Part shown: piece by piece, positions 44,270 through 56,886 of the stretch
Layout: each line of letters begins with the position of its first letter
Position numbering within the stretch: the first letter of the stretch is position 1
Assembly (NCBI RefSeq): GCF_030704535.1
Contig: NC_081811.1
Location: forward strand, 1,375,501-1,439,500
DNA: 64,000 bases
Direction of reading: 5' to 3'
Source: Vitis vinifera
Taxonomy: Eukaryota > Streptophyta > Magnoliopsida > Vitales > Vitaceae
Notes under the pieces: model-generated
The model's database searches: none
Told to the model about the DNA's origin: nothing
The model's input: the letters and a program-made list of their open reading frames with translations, nothing else
Translations under genes and position numbers: made by a program

Positions 44270-46250
44270 TCTGTAGAGTTATGGGGCTTGCTGTTGGAAT
44301 TGAAGATGGCATCTTTTTGTAGTGAAATGATTCTGATTTGTGTTTTTTTTTTTTTTTTTGGTGTTTAATACAATAATGAGGGGATTTCTGTCTCTTTGAT
44401 GCTGGATTGCAAACATATTAGCTTCACTTGTCGAATATTAGAGCTTCCTCCCTCCTGAAAAGAAAGAAAAAGGAAAATACAGTTGTGAACTTACAAAACA
44501 AAAGAAATTGGAATCTATGATATATTTTAATAATCATTAGAGGTGGGCATGACTACAAGAAGATTTCAAAATCTCTTTTCTTCTCCCCTGTTTTCTTGAC
44601 AACCAAACAAAGCTCAAGGGCACACTTGAAAACTTCAAATCCTAAAAATGATGAAGTTGCAATAATGGTCTCATTTTAACCTTTCATGGTATTAGTAACC
44701 CTACCAATGCATGGTTCAAAGAAGTGGTATCAGTTCTCGGACACCAAGTATTTATTTTTCATAATGGTATATTTTGAAAATAAGAAATAAAAATGATAAA
44801 AGGTGATTAGTAAAAATAATTATTCTGAAAAGGAATGGGTTTGAATTTTTTGTGTTGTAACATCGAATTTAACTGTGAGTGGATCAAGTCAATAAATGAT
44901 TCATGTTTGAGTTGCAACCAAATTATTATTGAATCAAATGATGCCAATTTGGATATCGGACTCGTCATGACCGATGACCGAGTCGTATACAACTCAGTCC
45001 ATCTTACTGGTATTGGCTGATACTTTGAACCATGGTCAAGTCACATTGTATAATATAGCAACCATGTATTGGAATCAACCAAAAGAACAAAAAGAAATCA
45101 TCTGCTTTCTTTTACAATTGTGTGTACTAATTTTTAATTTAGAAGGAACTGATAACCAAGAAGTCCCATGCACATTTAATGCTATGCACTATGATCACTA
45201 CAATCCAAAATCCTATTAAAATAGATACTTGGCTTTCAATGGATACAATCCCAACAATTGTGTATAGAAGTAACTTCTCTAGTAGATGCAGTCAACTTCC
45301 ATGATGCCAGAGATAAATCCCATTGATGACACTAAGCACTTGACATGCCACATTTCTTTGTAGCAACATCTATCTTGGAAAAGCTTGGGGCCTGTATGAA
45401 TCACCTAAATAGCTGCTATGCTCCTTGTTCTTTTGTACTGTGATTCAAGAAATAAGTCCTTAATTCTAGTATCTCAGTCTTGCTTATATAATCCCTTTTG
45501 AGGGTTAGAAATGATTAACAGTTAGCTGTATTTGTGAATGAAAGTAGTGTTCAAGCTCAGGAGAGAATTGAACCCTAGTTACTGGTCTAGGTTGAGAGAC
45601 TTTATGAACAGAACTGAACCTGGATTTACGCTGTCTTTAATTTTGTGAAGGGCCATTACTGATCTGCACATCTGAACAATCATCTTGATCATTTGAACAA
45701 TTGGTTGTCCCAGATGACCAGATACATATTGCATATTTATTCAACCCATCATTTCTGTTGGATATCATTTTGTATGATCAACATGATCATTTAGAGCAAG
45801 GAGACCGGTTTTTTTAGTGGACGATCCAATGTTGTAGATGCCCTCAGTAAAACTTGTTGAATACACTCTTTAGTCATTTCTGTTGGAATGGTGTTATAAG
45901 TTGGTCACCCAAAAGTACCTAATGTATCCATCCTAGGGTCTAGGTTTTACAAACCTCATCTCTTCACTTTTCCATTCCAACCTAACCACTGATCGTAGGT
46001 AAACATGACAGTTGAGGGGTTTGTGAAGCTAAGAAGGGAGCTAAGTGATTTTGAATTATTTGAAGGCTCAAAATAAACGAGAGTGACTAGATATTTGTTA
46101 CCCCCATTTTCAGAAAGGTTGGTCACCCAAAATACCTATTCGTATCAATCCTTCTGTACAGCATTCTCATACATATAGCCCTCCACTTACCATTTAGTTT
46201 CAGCCCTGATACCATACTACATCTTTTACATCATCTTATCTCGCAACTCT
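44270..46250. other. Intergenic: remainder of duplication unit B
   Basis: No gene is recognised. It includes sequence paralogous to 37880-38880 and 40217-40440, plus a promoter segment before 46253 that again starts with the duplicated motif ggtcacccaaaa-tacct (46122). Confidence 0.5.
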
Positions 46251-46252
46251 GC

Positions 46253-47069
46253 ATGGGTACAAGGGGGAATCAGATGGGTCTAGCCCTGGTTTTACTGACA
46301 CTGCTTTGGCATGGAGCCATGGCTCAGTCAGGCTGCACCAGGGTGCTTATAGGCTTAGCTCCATGCCTGAACTACATTTCAGGAAATTCCTCAACCCCAT
46401 CATCTTCCTGCTGCTCACAGCTTGCCAATGTGGTTCAATCCCAGCCACAGTGCCTCTGTGCTGCTCTCAACAGTGGTGGTGCAGGACTTGGAATCACCAT
46501 TAACCAAACTCTTGCCCTACAACTTCCAGGTGCATGTAATGTGAAAACACCCTCTGTTAGCCAGTGTAATGGTAAGGCTAAGCTTAACATATAGTTATTA
46601 TTGTTTAAACAAGGACATTGTGTTATGTATATGTTAATTCGGTTCTTTTCTGTGGTCTGGCAGCTGCTAATGGGCCAACAGCTTCGGCTATTTCCCCTGA
46701 GAGTTCTCCAGCAGATTCTTCAGATGAAACTCCTGATGTAACTCCAACCACACAGTCACTGCCAAGCATTCCTTCAGGTAAATAAGAGTTTTGAACTACT
46801 CATTTATAATCAAAATTGAAATAATTTCACATAAGTGAAATTCCCATGTCCCATATATCATGGTTAGTACTAATCATAATAGATGTTTCTTTTTCTGCAC
46901 CTTAAAAGTTCATTGTGTTAATGGATCAATGAATGCAGGAACCGGATCTAAGTCAGTCCCCGCAACAGATGGAAGCACGTCGGATGGAACCATCATGGAG
47001 CTGCCTCTTACTCTTACCATCTTGGCTCTCTTCATTGCTTCACATGCATCCACTTTTACTGGATTTTGA
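46253..47069 (+). CDS. GPI-anchored lipid-transfer protein, xylogen-like (LTPG-b)
   Basis: Three exons: 46253-46571, 46664-46777 and 46939-47069; 564 bases, 187 residues. Signal peptide LALVLLTLLWHGAMAQ, then all eight cysteines (SGC, PCLNY, SCCSQ, QCLCAA, GACN, VSQC). A Ser/Pro/Thr-rich linker comes from exon 2 (PTASAISPESSPADSSDE). A hydrophobic C-terminus (LPLTLTILALFIASHASTF) predicts a GPI anchor. Both introns fall after the first base of a Gly or Ala codon, as in the other copies. Likely an apoplastic or membrane-surface lipid or xylogen-type protein. It is the intact sister of pseudogenes 1 and 2. Confidence 0.93.
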
Positions 47070-47079
47070 GATTTCTATG

Positions 47080-48500
47080 GTGTCTTGCGGCCTTTTCTAC
47101 TATTTGCAGCTGATACCCCACTTCTTGCTGGGAGTCTGTCTGTAATTTCTGTTTGTTTCCAAGTAATATATGTTAGGTGTGTTCTATGTATGAATGAGAG
47201 TGAAGCCTTTCCCACTTCCTCATATTGATTATAGACAAAATTAGTTCACATTACTATAATGAAGCTGAATTCAAATGATCTAGAAGAAATTTGACCAAAA
47301 ATGATTTCTCATCATGAGCAAAACCATCAGATGTTACACATTCTTCAGACAAAAGAATAAATAAAAGGAAAGAGACAAGAGAGGAGAAGAATGCTTCACA
47401 ATTTTTATAATGCTACAAGTATATTGAATCAAGTGGCCGCTGGACCACATATACCAAAATGAAAGCATTATCATCCATGAACCATTATCCCGGTCAACAT
47501 ATATGACTTACAATCATGAATCCATTTTAATAAAGTTTCAGTGTAGAAATCAAGCATGGATCCATCATCATCATCTCTGCCTAATTGCGTTAATCATCAA
47601 GAAAGGCGGCATCAGACAATAGACCTCTCATGAAAAGTAACCGAGAACATGCAAAAAGAAAAAGAAAGGAACAAAGAAAAAAGAATAGAAGGAAAAGTCT
47701 GTGATTCGTCAAGTAGGCTAAATTGTGAATAAATGTAACGATCATTTTCAATTGTGTAGATATTATGTGTTCTAAGCTTAATAGATCCTCTTAGTTTTAA
47801 AACACATTTATAAGATTTAAAAAAAAACTTATTAATATATAATATCAAGAAGTTTAAGAACTCTGTCTTCTGTTTAATGTAAGATATCACAATCATCCCT
47901 ACGTTGTGCCTCACAAGATTTCGTTTTATGGGATTTTAATGTGCTCCTGTTCTAGTTTTGGCTCTTGCTCATTTGGGATTTCGTGGGAGAGATAAAACCA
48001 TTGTTTTTTCTGATATGAACCCATAGAAGGCTTGTCCAAAATCTGACTAGAAAGTCTAGAACCAGTGGCCCATTTGGTAGAATTTGTACTATATCATCAT
48101 CTTGCAGGGTGGGGGCAGTTCTTGACCTGCCTGAATTAGACACGTTGCCAACTCTCATAGTTTCTTTTTGAGTATAAGAGAGGTCCCTTACACAAAAAGA
48201 AAGCCTATGGGAATATTTTCCCTATCCGTTTGGTTTAGTGGAAAAGCTTGTTTCAAAGCTAATAAGCAAAAATAGAGAGACACGTAGGGCTTAGTTTGTT
48301 AGAACAAATACTTTCTAAGTTCCAGAAGTTAGTTGTTTACCAAAGAATCTGTTCTAAAGTAGGAAAAGTTGGTGACCCGCGTAAACCATCTGTCCTTTCC
48401 CTCAAAAAATTTCTCTTTATAAACCACACAACACGAGACCTTGACACTCAGAATCTCCCCATTATACATTGTTGTTGTCCTTGTCCACAAATTTGATAGT
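47080..48500. other. Spacer between LTPG-b and LTPG-c
   Basis: 3' UTR of LTPG-b and promoter of LTPG-c. No other coding sequence is recognised. Confidence 0.5.
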
Positions 48501-48505
48501 ATCCA

Positions 48506-49646
48506 ATGGCAGAGCCAAGGATGGAGACAGTCCTGACCATGATCCTTGTAGCAAGCCTGTGGGCAGGAGCCATGGCTCAATCAAGCTGCACCAATGTGAT
48601 CATCAGCATGTCACCATGCCTGAACTATATCACAGGAAACTCCTCAACCCCATCTTCAGGGTGCTGCACACAGCTTGCTAGTGTGGTCAGGTCGCAGCCA
48701 CAGTGCCTGTGCGAGGTCCTTAATGGCGGTGGCTCGTCGCTGGGGATCCAAATTAATCAGACTCAGGCTTTGGCACTCCCCACTGCCTGCAGTGTCCAGA
48801 CTCCCCCTATTAGCCGCTGCAATGGTAAGAAACATCCTCTCAAGGACTCTTGTCAAATGGGAAATGGCTTTTTTTTCTCTCCACTTTGGATATGATGATT
48901 AATTGATCTTTTGTCCTTGGACAGCTTCTTCCCCAGCTGACTCTCCCGCAGGGACACCAAATTCAGGTAAGAAGTTATGACCAACTGTTTACAGATTGTC
49001 CAAACCCAAAGGGCATTTGGTTAAAACGTGTTACTTGGTTAAGAGTAGCTCTTATATATATATACTTTTTCCTTAATATGATATGAAATATTACAATCAC
49101 CCCTTAATACAATATTTTTGTTATGTTTCATAGAATTACAATCACCCCTTTTATTGACACAACATTTGTGTTGTACCCCATAGAATTATGGGGTCAAACA
49201 AATTGATACAAGGGCGAACAAACCGAACCCTTACCAAATTAAACATACATATCAAGGTGATATGTCAAATATTGATTTTGATACTATTTATAATAACCTA
49301 TTTTCAATAATATATATATTATCTACATCAGGTTTAAAGGACTTTTATGATTTTAAAATACGTCTATCAATTAAAAGGAACCTAAACACAAATAATTCTC
49401 GAAAATTCTTCTCCATTTGACGTGAGATATTTTGGAGTCCCTTTTTTTTTTTTTTTTCCTATCTCTGCTACTGTTTACTTATCCATATCTTCATGTTGAT
49501 GCCTTGTGGCTGCAGGAAGTAGATCAAAGACAGTGCCAGCAACAAATGGGGACTCATCCGATGGAACTTCTATCAAGTCACCATTTTCCCTGACGTCCTT
49601 TCTTGTCTTCTTTGCATCATGTGCTGCAACCTTCACCAGCATCTGA
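48506..49646 (+). CDS. GPI-anchored lipid-transfer protein, xylogen-like (LTPG-c)
   Basis: Three exons: 48506-48824 (319 bases), 48925-48966 (42 bases) and 49516-49646 (131 bases); 492 bases, 163 residues. Signal peptide TVLTMILVASLWAGAMAQ, complete eight-cysteine domain (SSC, PCLNY, GCCTQ, QCLCEV, TACS, ISRC). The Ser/Pro linker is much shorter because exon 2 is 42 rather than 114 bases. The GPI-type tail is PFSLTSFLVFFASCAATFTS. Exons 1 and 3 are exactly the same length as in LTPG-b, so size change is confined to the linker exon. Confidence 0.93.
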
Positions 49647-49659
49647 GCTCAGGCCTCTT

Positions 49660-50550
49660 TCTTCTTCTGCAGTCTGTTGACTCTTCTTTGGATCATATGA
49701 GCCTTGTAGTCTATTTCCTTAATAGGGTTTATTTATTTGTATGAGTCATACAAGTACTGATTATTTATTCTTACTTAAGCTCTCCTCAATTTTTCAATAG
49801 GGAATATTCTTGGATTCAGTATAATGCTTGAAAGTTGTTTCTTGACCTACCATCAACCTATATATTTGGAGGGTTTTGGGATTGGTTTGGTTTGGTAGTT
49901 CCAATCTCAAATATTAATTTCATTAAATTAAACGCCCATCAACATCTAACAAAGTTGTTTACACACTATATGTAATTGATTCATCATGAACATATAGATG
50001 CGTTTTTTAGGCCTATATGGAAGACAAAAGGGAGCAAATCGTTATCGAAAGTGATATCAAAACTATTCCTACACCTCGATATTTGATATTTGGACGAGTG
50101 ATTTGAATGGTTCCACATTTTGAAAAATGACATGACATGAGACCAAAATAAAAATATGAAAAAATAAAATAACAATTTAAATGAAGATAAACCAAATCAC
50201 AAATTGGAAACATCATTTCTATCTCGAATATTCAAATTCTCATCACCCATTGTCTCAGGTTATTATGGGATATCAGATTGATATCGAATGATATGACGAA
50301 TAAATTAGTTAAAAAAATTTTAAAAATAATAAAAATTCAAAAGGGCTCGAGAAATTATTAATACTCATAAAATAACATTTGATGTATTCCGGTAAATATA
50401 AAAAATTATTGCAAGAAATAAAAAAAAATATTTTAAAAATAAAAAATAAAAAATAATAATAAAAGAAATGTAGGTGACACCGAATTAACTTCTAAGTTTG
50501 GGATCATTTTGTCAAAATCTACCTAATTATTTTTTAATTCAGTTAATGGT
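49660..50550. other. Intergenic, AT-rich
   Basis: Nothing coding is recognised between the LTPG-c 3' UTR and the duplicated LYR promoter. Confidence 0.5.
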
Positions 50551-50552
50551 AC

Positions 50553-51745
50553 GTGATGTAATTTTTTTGTAAAATCAAAGCTCTTTTCTACACAAAATCA
50601 CATCACCGTAATTCACGTGACAGGCAAGGAGCACGTGCCAAGTGTAGAATGACCAAAATGCCATTGGATGAGGGAATATCCGAATCCCTACTCCGTAGGT
50701 TTTTGTAGGGTAACCCCGAACCAAAGCAGACCCATTTTTAACGCTCATAAAAATAAAAATAAATAAATAAATAAATAAATAATAATAATAAAATAATAAT
50801 AAAAAGAGAAAGAAAGGTATAGTGTGTGCATAATAAGATTACCATAGAACCGTCAAATTCTCATATAGAGACTCTCAAGACGTTTCCGTAGCTCTCAAAA
50901 GCCTCTCCTCATTTCTTCACATCCAATCCAACGCTACTCTCTCTTTTTCTCTCCCTTTCTCTGGAATCTGAGCAGCGCAAACACAAATTTGTTCTCCTTG
51001 GTACTGGGTTCTAGGTAAAACGGCCCCTCTCTCTCTGTCTCTCTCTGCACTGGTTTTTGGGTCATTGTTTATGGACAATTACTGTGTAAACTTTGTTTAG
51101 ATTTTCGAATTAGTGAGTACCCTTTTGTTTCTTATGTTGAATTCGAGGTGGGTTTTGTTTACAACTCGAGAATTTCAAGGGTAACTGTATTTTCCTGTTT
51201 TCTATTGTATGGTGGTTTGTTTCTTGTCCTGGAGTTGAATCTTAGGGCTTGAATTTTAATTTGGGGTGTTTGTGTTTCGATTTATGGGGTCAGTGCATGA
51301 ATTGGTTAATGAAGTCCTTATAGGTTGGGTTGTAGTGTTGCAGTTTCAGATTTAGTTGATTTTGTGCTGTGAATTTGTTGTTTCTGTTGTTTGTGGGGTT
51401 GAATCTTAGGGTTTGAATTTCAATTTCGTTTATCTCTTCGTTGATTTGTCGGGCCTGTGGATGGCTTGGTTAATCAAGTCAATATTAGTTTTAGATTTAG
51501 TTGATTTTGTTCAGTCAAGAAATGTATGTTTATATTACTTAAAATTAAGAACTTGATACTATTCAAGTATGCTAAGCAGGGATCATGCATTATCAGCCAT
51601 GGTGGTTGTTTCTGTTATCTTGTGAAATTCTTAGTATTAGTTTGGTAGGCCTGTGAGATTTTATGGTGTACATATTGAGGGTTTAAGATACCTTTCCTTT
51701 GGGTCTTTACTCAATTCTCAAATAAGGGAAGATCAATATGAAAAA
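50553..51745 (+). promoter_or_regulatory. Second copy of the LYR-gene promoter and first exon, now upstream of SKIP30-like gene
   Basis: Aligns with 40427-41445: the same paired G-boxes (50614-50619, 50632-50637), the same CT-rich leader and the same splice donor TTCTAG|GTAAAA (exon end 51014). Similarity ends near 51745, so the LYR coding exon is not included. The next coding exon on this strand is SKIP30-like at 54507, whose 5' UTR acceptor lies at 54421. The copy may therefore drive that gene through a 3.4-kb 5' UTR intron, which is inference. Confidence 0.6.
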
Positions 51746-54421
51746 ATAAACAGCCCCCTTTTGAGAAATCCCTTTGATGAAAATCATGAATAACATGGAC
51801 ATGGGGACAATGGGTTTTCTCTTTCATTTTAAATCTATATGACCATCTTTTTGCACTGTTTTCAACAATATCATATCCACATAAGATTCTTGATCTTGAG
51901 ATGGGATTTCTCATGAATATCATTTTTCTTATGAATATTTGTTACTTGGTTCTCTTGCATTCCAACTCTTTGAACATGAATTTCTTGGGCTCTTAAAATC
52001 TGGGTTTCCTGTCTATGAAGTAACATTTGTGGTATTGCTTGTGGCTTTTGCCTCTTGCCAAATTATTTTGAAGATCTTTACCTTGTAGTTATGCAGATAT
52101 TGAATATTGAATTCTTCTTCTGATTTTTTATAGGCAAAGAAAAGGAAACACATAAATGCCCAAATGCCACATGGAAATTATACAAGGACCACCCAAGAGC
52201 AAAGGAAATAAAAAACAAGCAGAGCAATAATGGCTAGAACAAGTGCCCTTAGGTTCCCAATCATCTTATGAAATCCGACAGACAATCTTCCGTTCCTATT
52301 GATTTCCAAAACCAATCATATGAAAACTTAAGGAACAAAGAGCAAATGACCAAACAGATTTTAGTTCTTAAGGCACTTGTTTATTTATGCAATCTAATTA
52401 GCTTCAATTCACTTTTTGTCAAATTCCAAGATGTTTCTTATACTCAGAGTTTCACATGGAAGCTAACACAAACCTGTAGTTTTAATTGTTTTGCCATCAT
52501 ATATGTCAGTTTTTTTATATTGGATTTCAAGATGTCTCTTATATTTAGGAGTTTAATTACTTATTTTGATGATACACTGATATCTAATTTTTTATGATAT
52601 TGACACATACAGGGAGTTATAGTGAAGGAGAAGGACTATTTTGTTGTGCATCTTTTAGAAACTGGTAAGAGGCTTTGAGAGGTCTTGATCTCATGTAAAT
52701 GAGCTATTTCTTTATTACAGTTGTCATTGGACTCAGACATCATTTTAACATCGACAAGTTCACAATAATGTACACCTTTTTGGGGGACAAATAGGAGATA
52801 TTATGGTGCCTTTTTATAGTAAATTCACCGTTTCTTAGTCTTATAATCTTTATTATGAGGTTTTTCTGTTTATTTTTTTGGGGTTAATTGCTTCCTTGGT
52901 ACTTTTGAGTTCCTATTTACGGTGGTGGGTGTTAATGGTTGATGACTTCAGAACTTGGAGATACAACTTCCTAAAAATTTTTAGATGGTTACCGATCTCT
53001 AGAGTTGGGTGTGAGTGACTTTATGTACTGCTCTAAGATTTTTACAATTTTTGCATAGGAGTTGATCTTTCTTTTTCTTCTTAATAAGATAAGTGGCTCT
53101 TTAGCTGAATCAGGATACCTATCACAAGTTGTGAAGACAATTTTGATTTTCCAATACATCATAAAGGGGTGTAAATATTTAATGTCATTTTCTTTATTCA
53201 TCTATCTCTGTTTTTTAAGTGGTTATTACAATTTCACGATAATTATTATCAGTTGTACTTTGTTGAAGAGTCATAGCAAAACTGTTTATAGTGTACCTAA
53301 GAATTCCAAAATGCTCAATTATGTAACTTTTATGATTGGGATTTTGTCAAGTAGATTTGCTGCAGGAACATGATTATCAGTCAGGTACACATGTTAGATC
53401 TGTGGATGCTATGGTTTCCATAATTTTACCTTTTGATAAAATATAGTTGGAGTTAATAGATATTTTAGATATCTACTCTCCCTTCTGCCCCTGCACCGCC
53501 CGCCGCCCCCCCCCCCCCCCTTTTCTTCCTCCTTGTGCGGGTGGGTGCATGTGTGTCTGTTGCACGTGTCATAGTAGCTTGTTTTTTTTGAGTTCTACAC
53601 ATGCTTTGAGCTTGGATATGTTAACCTCTCCCTCTCCCTCTCTCTCCCACATCTGTTTTGTGCGTGCACACATGCAAATAGTAGTTTGATTCTTTGGAGT
53701 TCCACATATGCTCTGAGCATGGAAATGTTGACCTCTTTTTGTCCAATTTCTAATCATCTTTTTCTTTTTTACATTTTTAGGGATGCCTTTGTGTCACGTA
53801 ATCAAATAAGCAGACTTTGCAAAGCTACAACCTTTAAATCACTAGGCGCTGGATCCACTAGCGGATAATTAATAAGACAATTAAGCAACTTGAACTGGGT
53901 GCCCAAGTTTAAAGGTATATGCAGAGCTGTTCACAAGTTTTGAGGTAATTCCAAAAAAAATGGTTCTGAATTGGTTAATAAGGTGTTGAACTAGTTGAAG
54001 CAAATTCCTTTAGTGTTTAGCATAGGTCTGACAGATGGGGGCACCCTTGTTTTGCATGCTGAACCAAGATATATCTAAGGTTGTACGAATTATTGATATG
54101 GTAGGTGAATTAATAACGTAGTTATTTATTGATTAATTGCCTATCATGGCACTCAAAATGTCTCAATTTCATTGAATGTGGTGGATATTTTGAGGATTTA
54201 ATGAAACCTTGCCATCGCTTGTGCTGATTGTTTTGCATCCAATGTATGCTGATGATGTGTGGCTCCATCTTCTCTAACCATTGAATCTAGATGATGCTTT
54301 TGTTCTTGAGATACTCCGGGTGCTGATGCATCCTGCTCATTTTTATTGATTTTGAAATTCAAGTACTGTAGTTTTTTTTTTTCCATATATCCATATTCAT
54401 ATATGTACTTTTCTGTTTCAG
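51746..54421 (+). other. Probable 5' UTR intron of the SKIP30-like gene
   Basis: No coding region is recognised. It includes a possible LINE/SINE relic (about 52130-52270), a run of 15 C (53506-53520), and a local imperfect duplication (53576-53638 and 53682-53740, sharing gagttctacacatgcttt-like text with small changes). Confidence 0.4.
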
Positions 54422-54506
54422 ATTGTGTATCCTATAGTGTCCACTATAGCCAGCAAATTACTATTGTCATTGAGCAAAGAATCATTGAAAGTGGATGTAA
54501 AGTATC

Positions 54507-55544
54507 ATGTCCGGGTTGATTGAAGGTCTTCCTGATGCCGTTGCCCTAAGGTGCCTTGCATGGGTTCCCTTCTACCTACATCCCAGGTTGGAGCTTGTTT
54601 CCCGCTCCTGGCGAGATGCCATTCGTGGTCCTGAATTATTTAAAGCTCGACAGGAGGTTGGTTCATCAGAGGATCTACTATGTGTATGCGCTTTTGACCC
54701 TGAAAATTTATGGCAACTCTATGACCCTCGTAAGGATCTTTGGATTAGCCTTCCTGTTCTCCCCTCAAGAATCAGGCACCTTGCCCACTTTGGTGCAGTC
54801 TCCACTGCAGGAAAGCTATTTGTACTTGGTGGTGGCAGTGATGCTGTTGATCCATTGACGGGTGATCAAGATGGGAGTTTTGCAACCAATGAAGTCTGGT
54901 CTTATGACCCCATAATTCGGCAGTGGGCCCCACGGGCTCCTATGCTTGTACCCCGAGCCATGTTTGCGTGTTGCGTGTTAGATGGAAAAATCGTTGTTGC
55001 AGGTGGTTTTACCAGTTGCCGGAAATCAATTTCTCAAGCAGAAATCTATGATCCCGAGAAGGATGCCTGGGTTTCAATACCTGATCTCCACCGCACTCAC
55101 AATTCAGCTTGCTCAGGAGTCGTACTTGATGGAAAGGTGCATGTCTTGCACAAGGGTTTGACTACTGTTCAAATCTTGGACAAGGTTGGCCCTGGGTGGA
55201 GAGTCGAGGACTATGGTTGGCTCCAGGGTCCAATGGCAATTGTTCAGGGGGCACTCTATGTAATGAGCCATGGAATCATTTTCAAGCAGGAGAGAGAAGT
55301 GAAGAAGATGGTGGTATCGGCATCAGAGTTCCGAAGGAGAATTGGGTTTGCAATGACTGGATTGAGGGATGAGATATATGTGATTGGAGGCGTGATCGGG
55401 CCTGATAGGTGGAACTGGGACATCAAGCCATTGTCTGATGTTGATGTTCTGACCATCGGAAGTGAGAGACCAGCTTGGCGTCAAGTGTCTCCAATGTCCC
55501 AGTGCCGAGGAACTATTTTTGGGTGTACTCAGCTGAGAATTTAG
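54507..55544 (+). CDS. SKIP30: F-box/kelch-repeat protein, SKIP30-like
   Basis: A single coding exon of 345 residues. The F-box is at about residues 4-45 (LPDAVALRCLAWVPF...ELVSRSWRDAIR) and kelch repeats follow (GKLFVLGGGSDA, NEVWSYDPIIRQW, GKIVVAGGFTSCRKSISQAE with IYDPEKDAW, EIYVIGGVIGPDRWNWDIKP). The sequence follows Arabidopsis SKIP30 (At3g63220, from memory) closely from end to end, including the start and the terminal GCTQL. It is predicted to be the substrate adaptor of an SCF ubiquitin ligase through SKP1/ASK. A 5' UTR acceptor (tttctgtttcag|attgtg) at 54421 shows a non-coding upstream exon exists. Confidence 0.95.
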   Translation: MSGLIEGLPDAVALRCLAWVPFYLHPRLELVSRSWRDAIRGPELFKARQEVGSSEDLLCVCAFDPENLWQLYDPRKDLWISLPVLPSRIRHLAHFGAVSTAGKLFVLGGGSDAVDPLTGDQDGSFATNEVWSYDPIIRQWAPRAPMLVPRAMFACCVLDGKIVVAGGFTSCRKSISQAEIYDPEKDAWVSIPDLHRTHNSACSGVVLDGKVHVLHKGLTTVQILDKVGPGWRVEDYGWLQGPMAIVQGALYVMSHGIIFKQEREVKKMVVSASEFRRRIGFAMTGLRDEIYVIGGVIGPDRWNWDIKPLSDVDVLTIGSERPAWRQVSPMSQCRGTIFGCTQLRI

Positions 55545-56886
55545 GTCTCCAGACTGGTTTTTGTTGTTGCTTTGTTGTGATTGAGGCACTAGAGTTTGAG
55601 AAGAAGCAAAAAAAAAAAAAAATCCAGCTTTCTGCCAGCTACCTACCTTTCTTTTGTTTGTAAACCAACCTTGGCCTTGTTTTTTACTCATGATCTTTTC
55701 TTTGTAGGGCTTGAAGCATTGGGTGGCTTAGCAGGCATTGAATATGAGCTTTTACATGAAAATTATGAAATGTTGTTAGCATGAACAGAGAAAAAATTCT
55801 CTCTTTTATTACTTCACTTCAATTTCCCTTGTATCCTTCAGCTTCCTTGTTTAGTAGTAGTCTTCTCTTCTGCTCTGCATGGTTGGAGTGAGAAGGATTA
55901 AAATCCCATGACGAACTGTTTGAAGATCCGGAGTCTTATCCGGGAGATGTTTTGTTCTCGTCTAATGTCGTCTTAGAACATCTGCGTTACCTTTTGTTTG
56001 CGAATAGACTTTCGATAAAGTTGGCTTTCCTACTACCTAATTTTAGTTATGGTCTTGGTGTGCACACCGTAATGTAGGATTGATATACACCTCCATCCGT
56101 TGCTTCCTCACTTTTCCCCCTTTCTTCATAATTTTTAGTAAGAATGGGTGATGGTATTCTACCTAAATACTTAGCAAAGTTTTGCTTTTCAATTATTATA
56201 AACTTCGATTTGGTCAGAGAATTTTGAAAACTAATTTTTTTCAATTTGGTTTTTTGTTTTCTTGACTACAAATCAATACAAACCTAATATGACGTTGAAA
56301 AAATTTGAAAAATATAACCCAAATCAGATTTAATATTTTTATAATATTTATGATGCATATTATCTTATATAATAATTTTTTTAAAAAATATATAAATTTA
56401 TGCTTATTTTTTTGTTATATTGAAATTTTGTTTTATTTATTATTTAAATTTTAATATAAATACATAAAATTTTGTTTTTAAAAAATTATTAATAATAGAT
56501 TTTAAATTATGTAATCAAACCAACCCTATCAACTCAAATTTAACACAACTAATTCAAGTCTAACTTAAATAACTAAATTTAACCTGAATTTAGAGAAATA
56601 AAGTTGAGTTGGGTTTGGGTTAAAATACCTCAAATTAGAGGTCGGATTGGATCGAGTCCAAGTTGATTATTTTCTTAATTAGGATTGGGTTCGGATTAGT
56701 TATTAACAACCCACCGAAGTTGCAACTCAAATTCAAAATGTGCGATCGCCAAATGGGCCTGCAGCCATGCCATTATTGGAAGTCCAGTGGGCTTTGTGGA
56801 AAGCCTAATACGCAAACCAACTGGACCGACCAAGCCAAACGGCAAAACCCTAGAACGACCCTTACCTTCTCTCTCACATTGCAAAA
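55545..56886. other. SKIP30 3' UTR, AT-rich spacer and TRM82 promoter
   Basis: No gene is recognised. The AT-rich core is 56220-56600. The 5' leader of the next gene includes aaaaccctagaacgaccc near 56842-56860, a telo-box-like sequence. Confidence 0.45.

Larger units (their letters stand above)
42465..46110 (+). repeat. Segmental duplication, unit B
   Basis: Counterpart of 36467-40440 (see unit A). It contains LTPG pseudogene 2 and a short L1 insertion, and preserves the empty site of the hAT-like element near 45904-45920. Confidence 0.85.

Noticed and set aside
53506-53520. Run of 15 C residues
   Set aside because: A homopolymer in a probable intron, as likely slippage or assembly noise as function.
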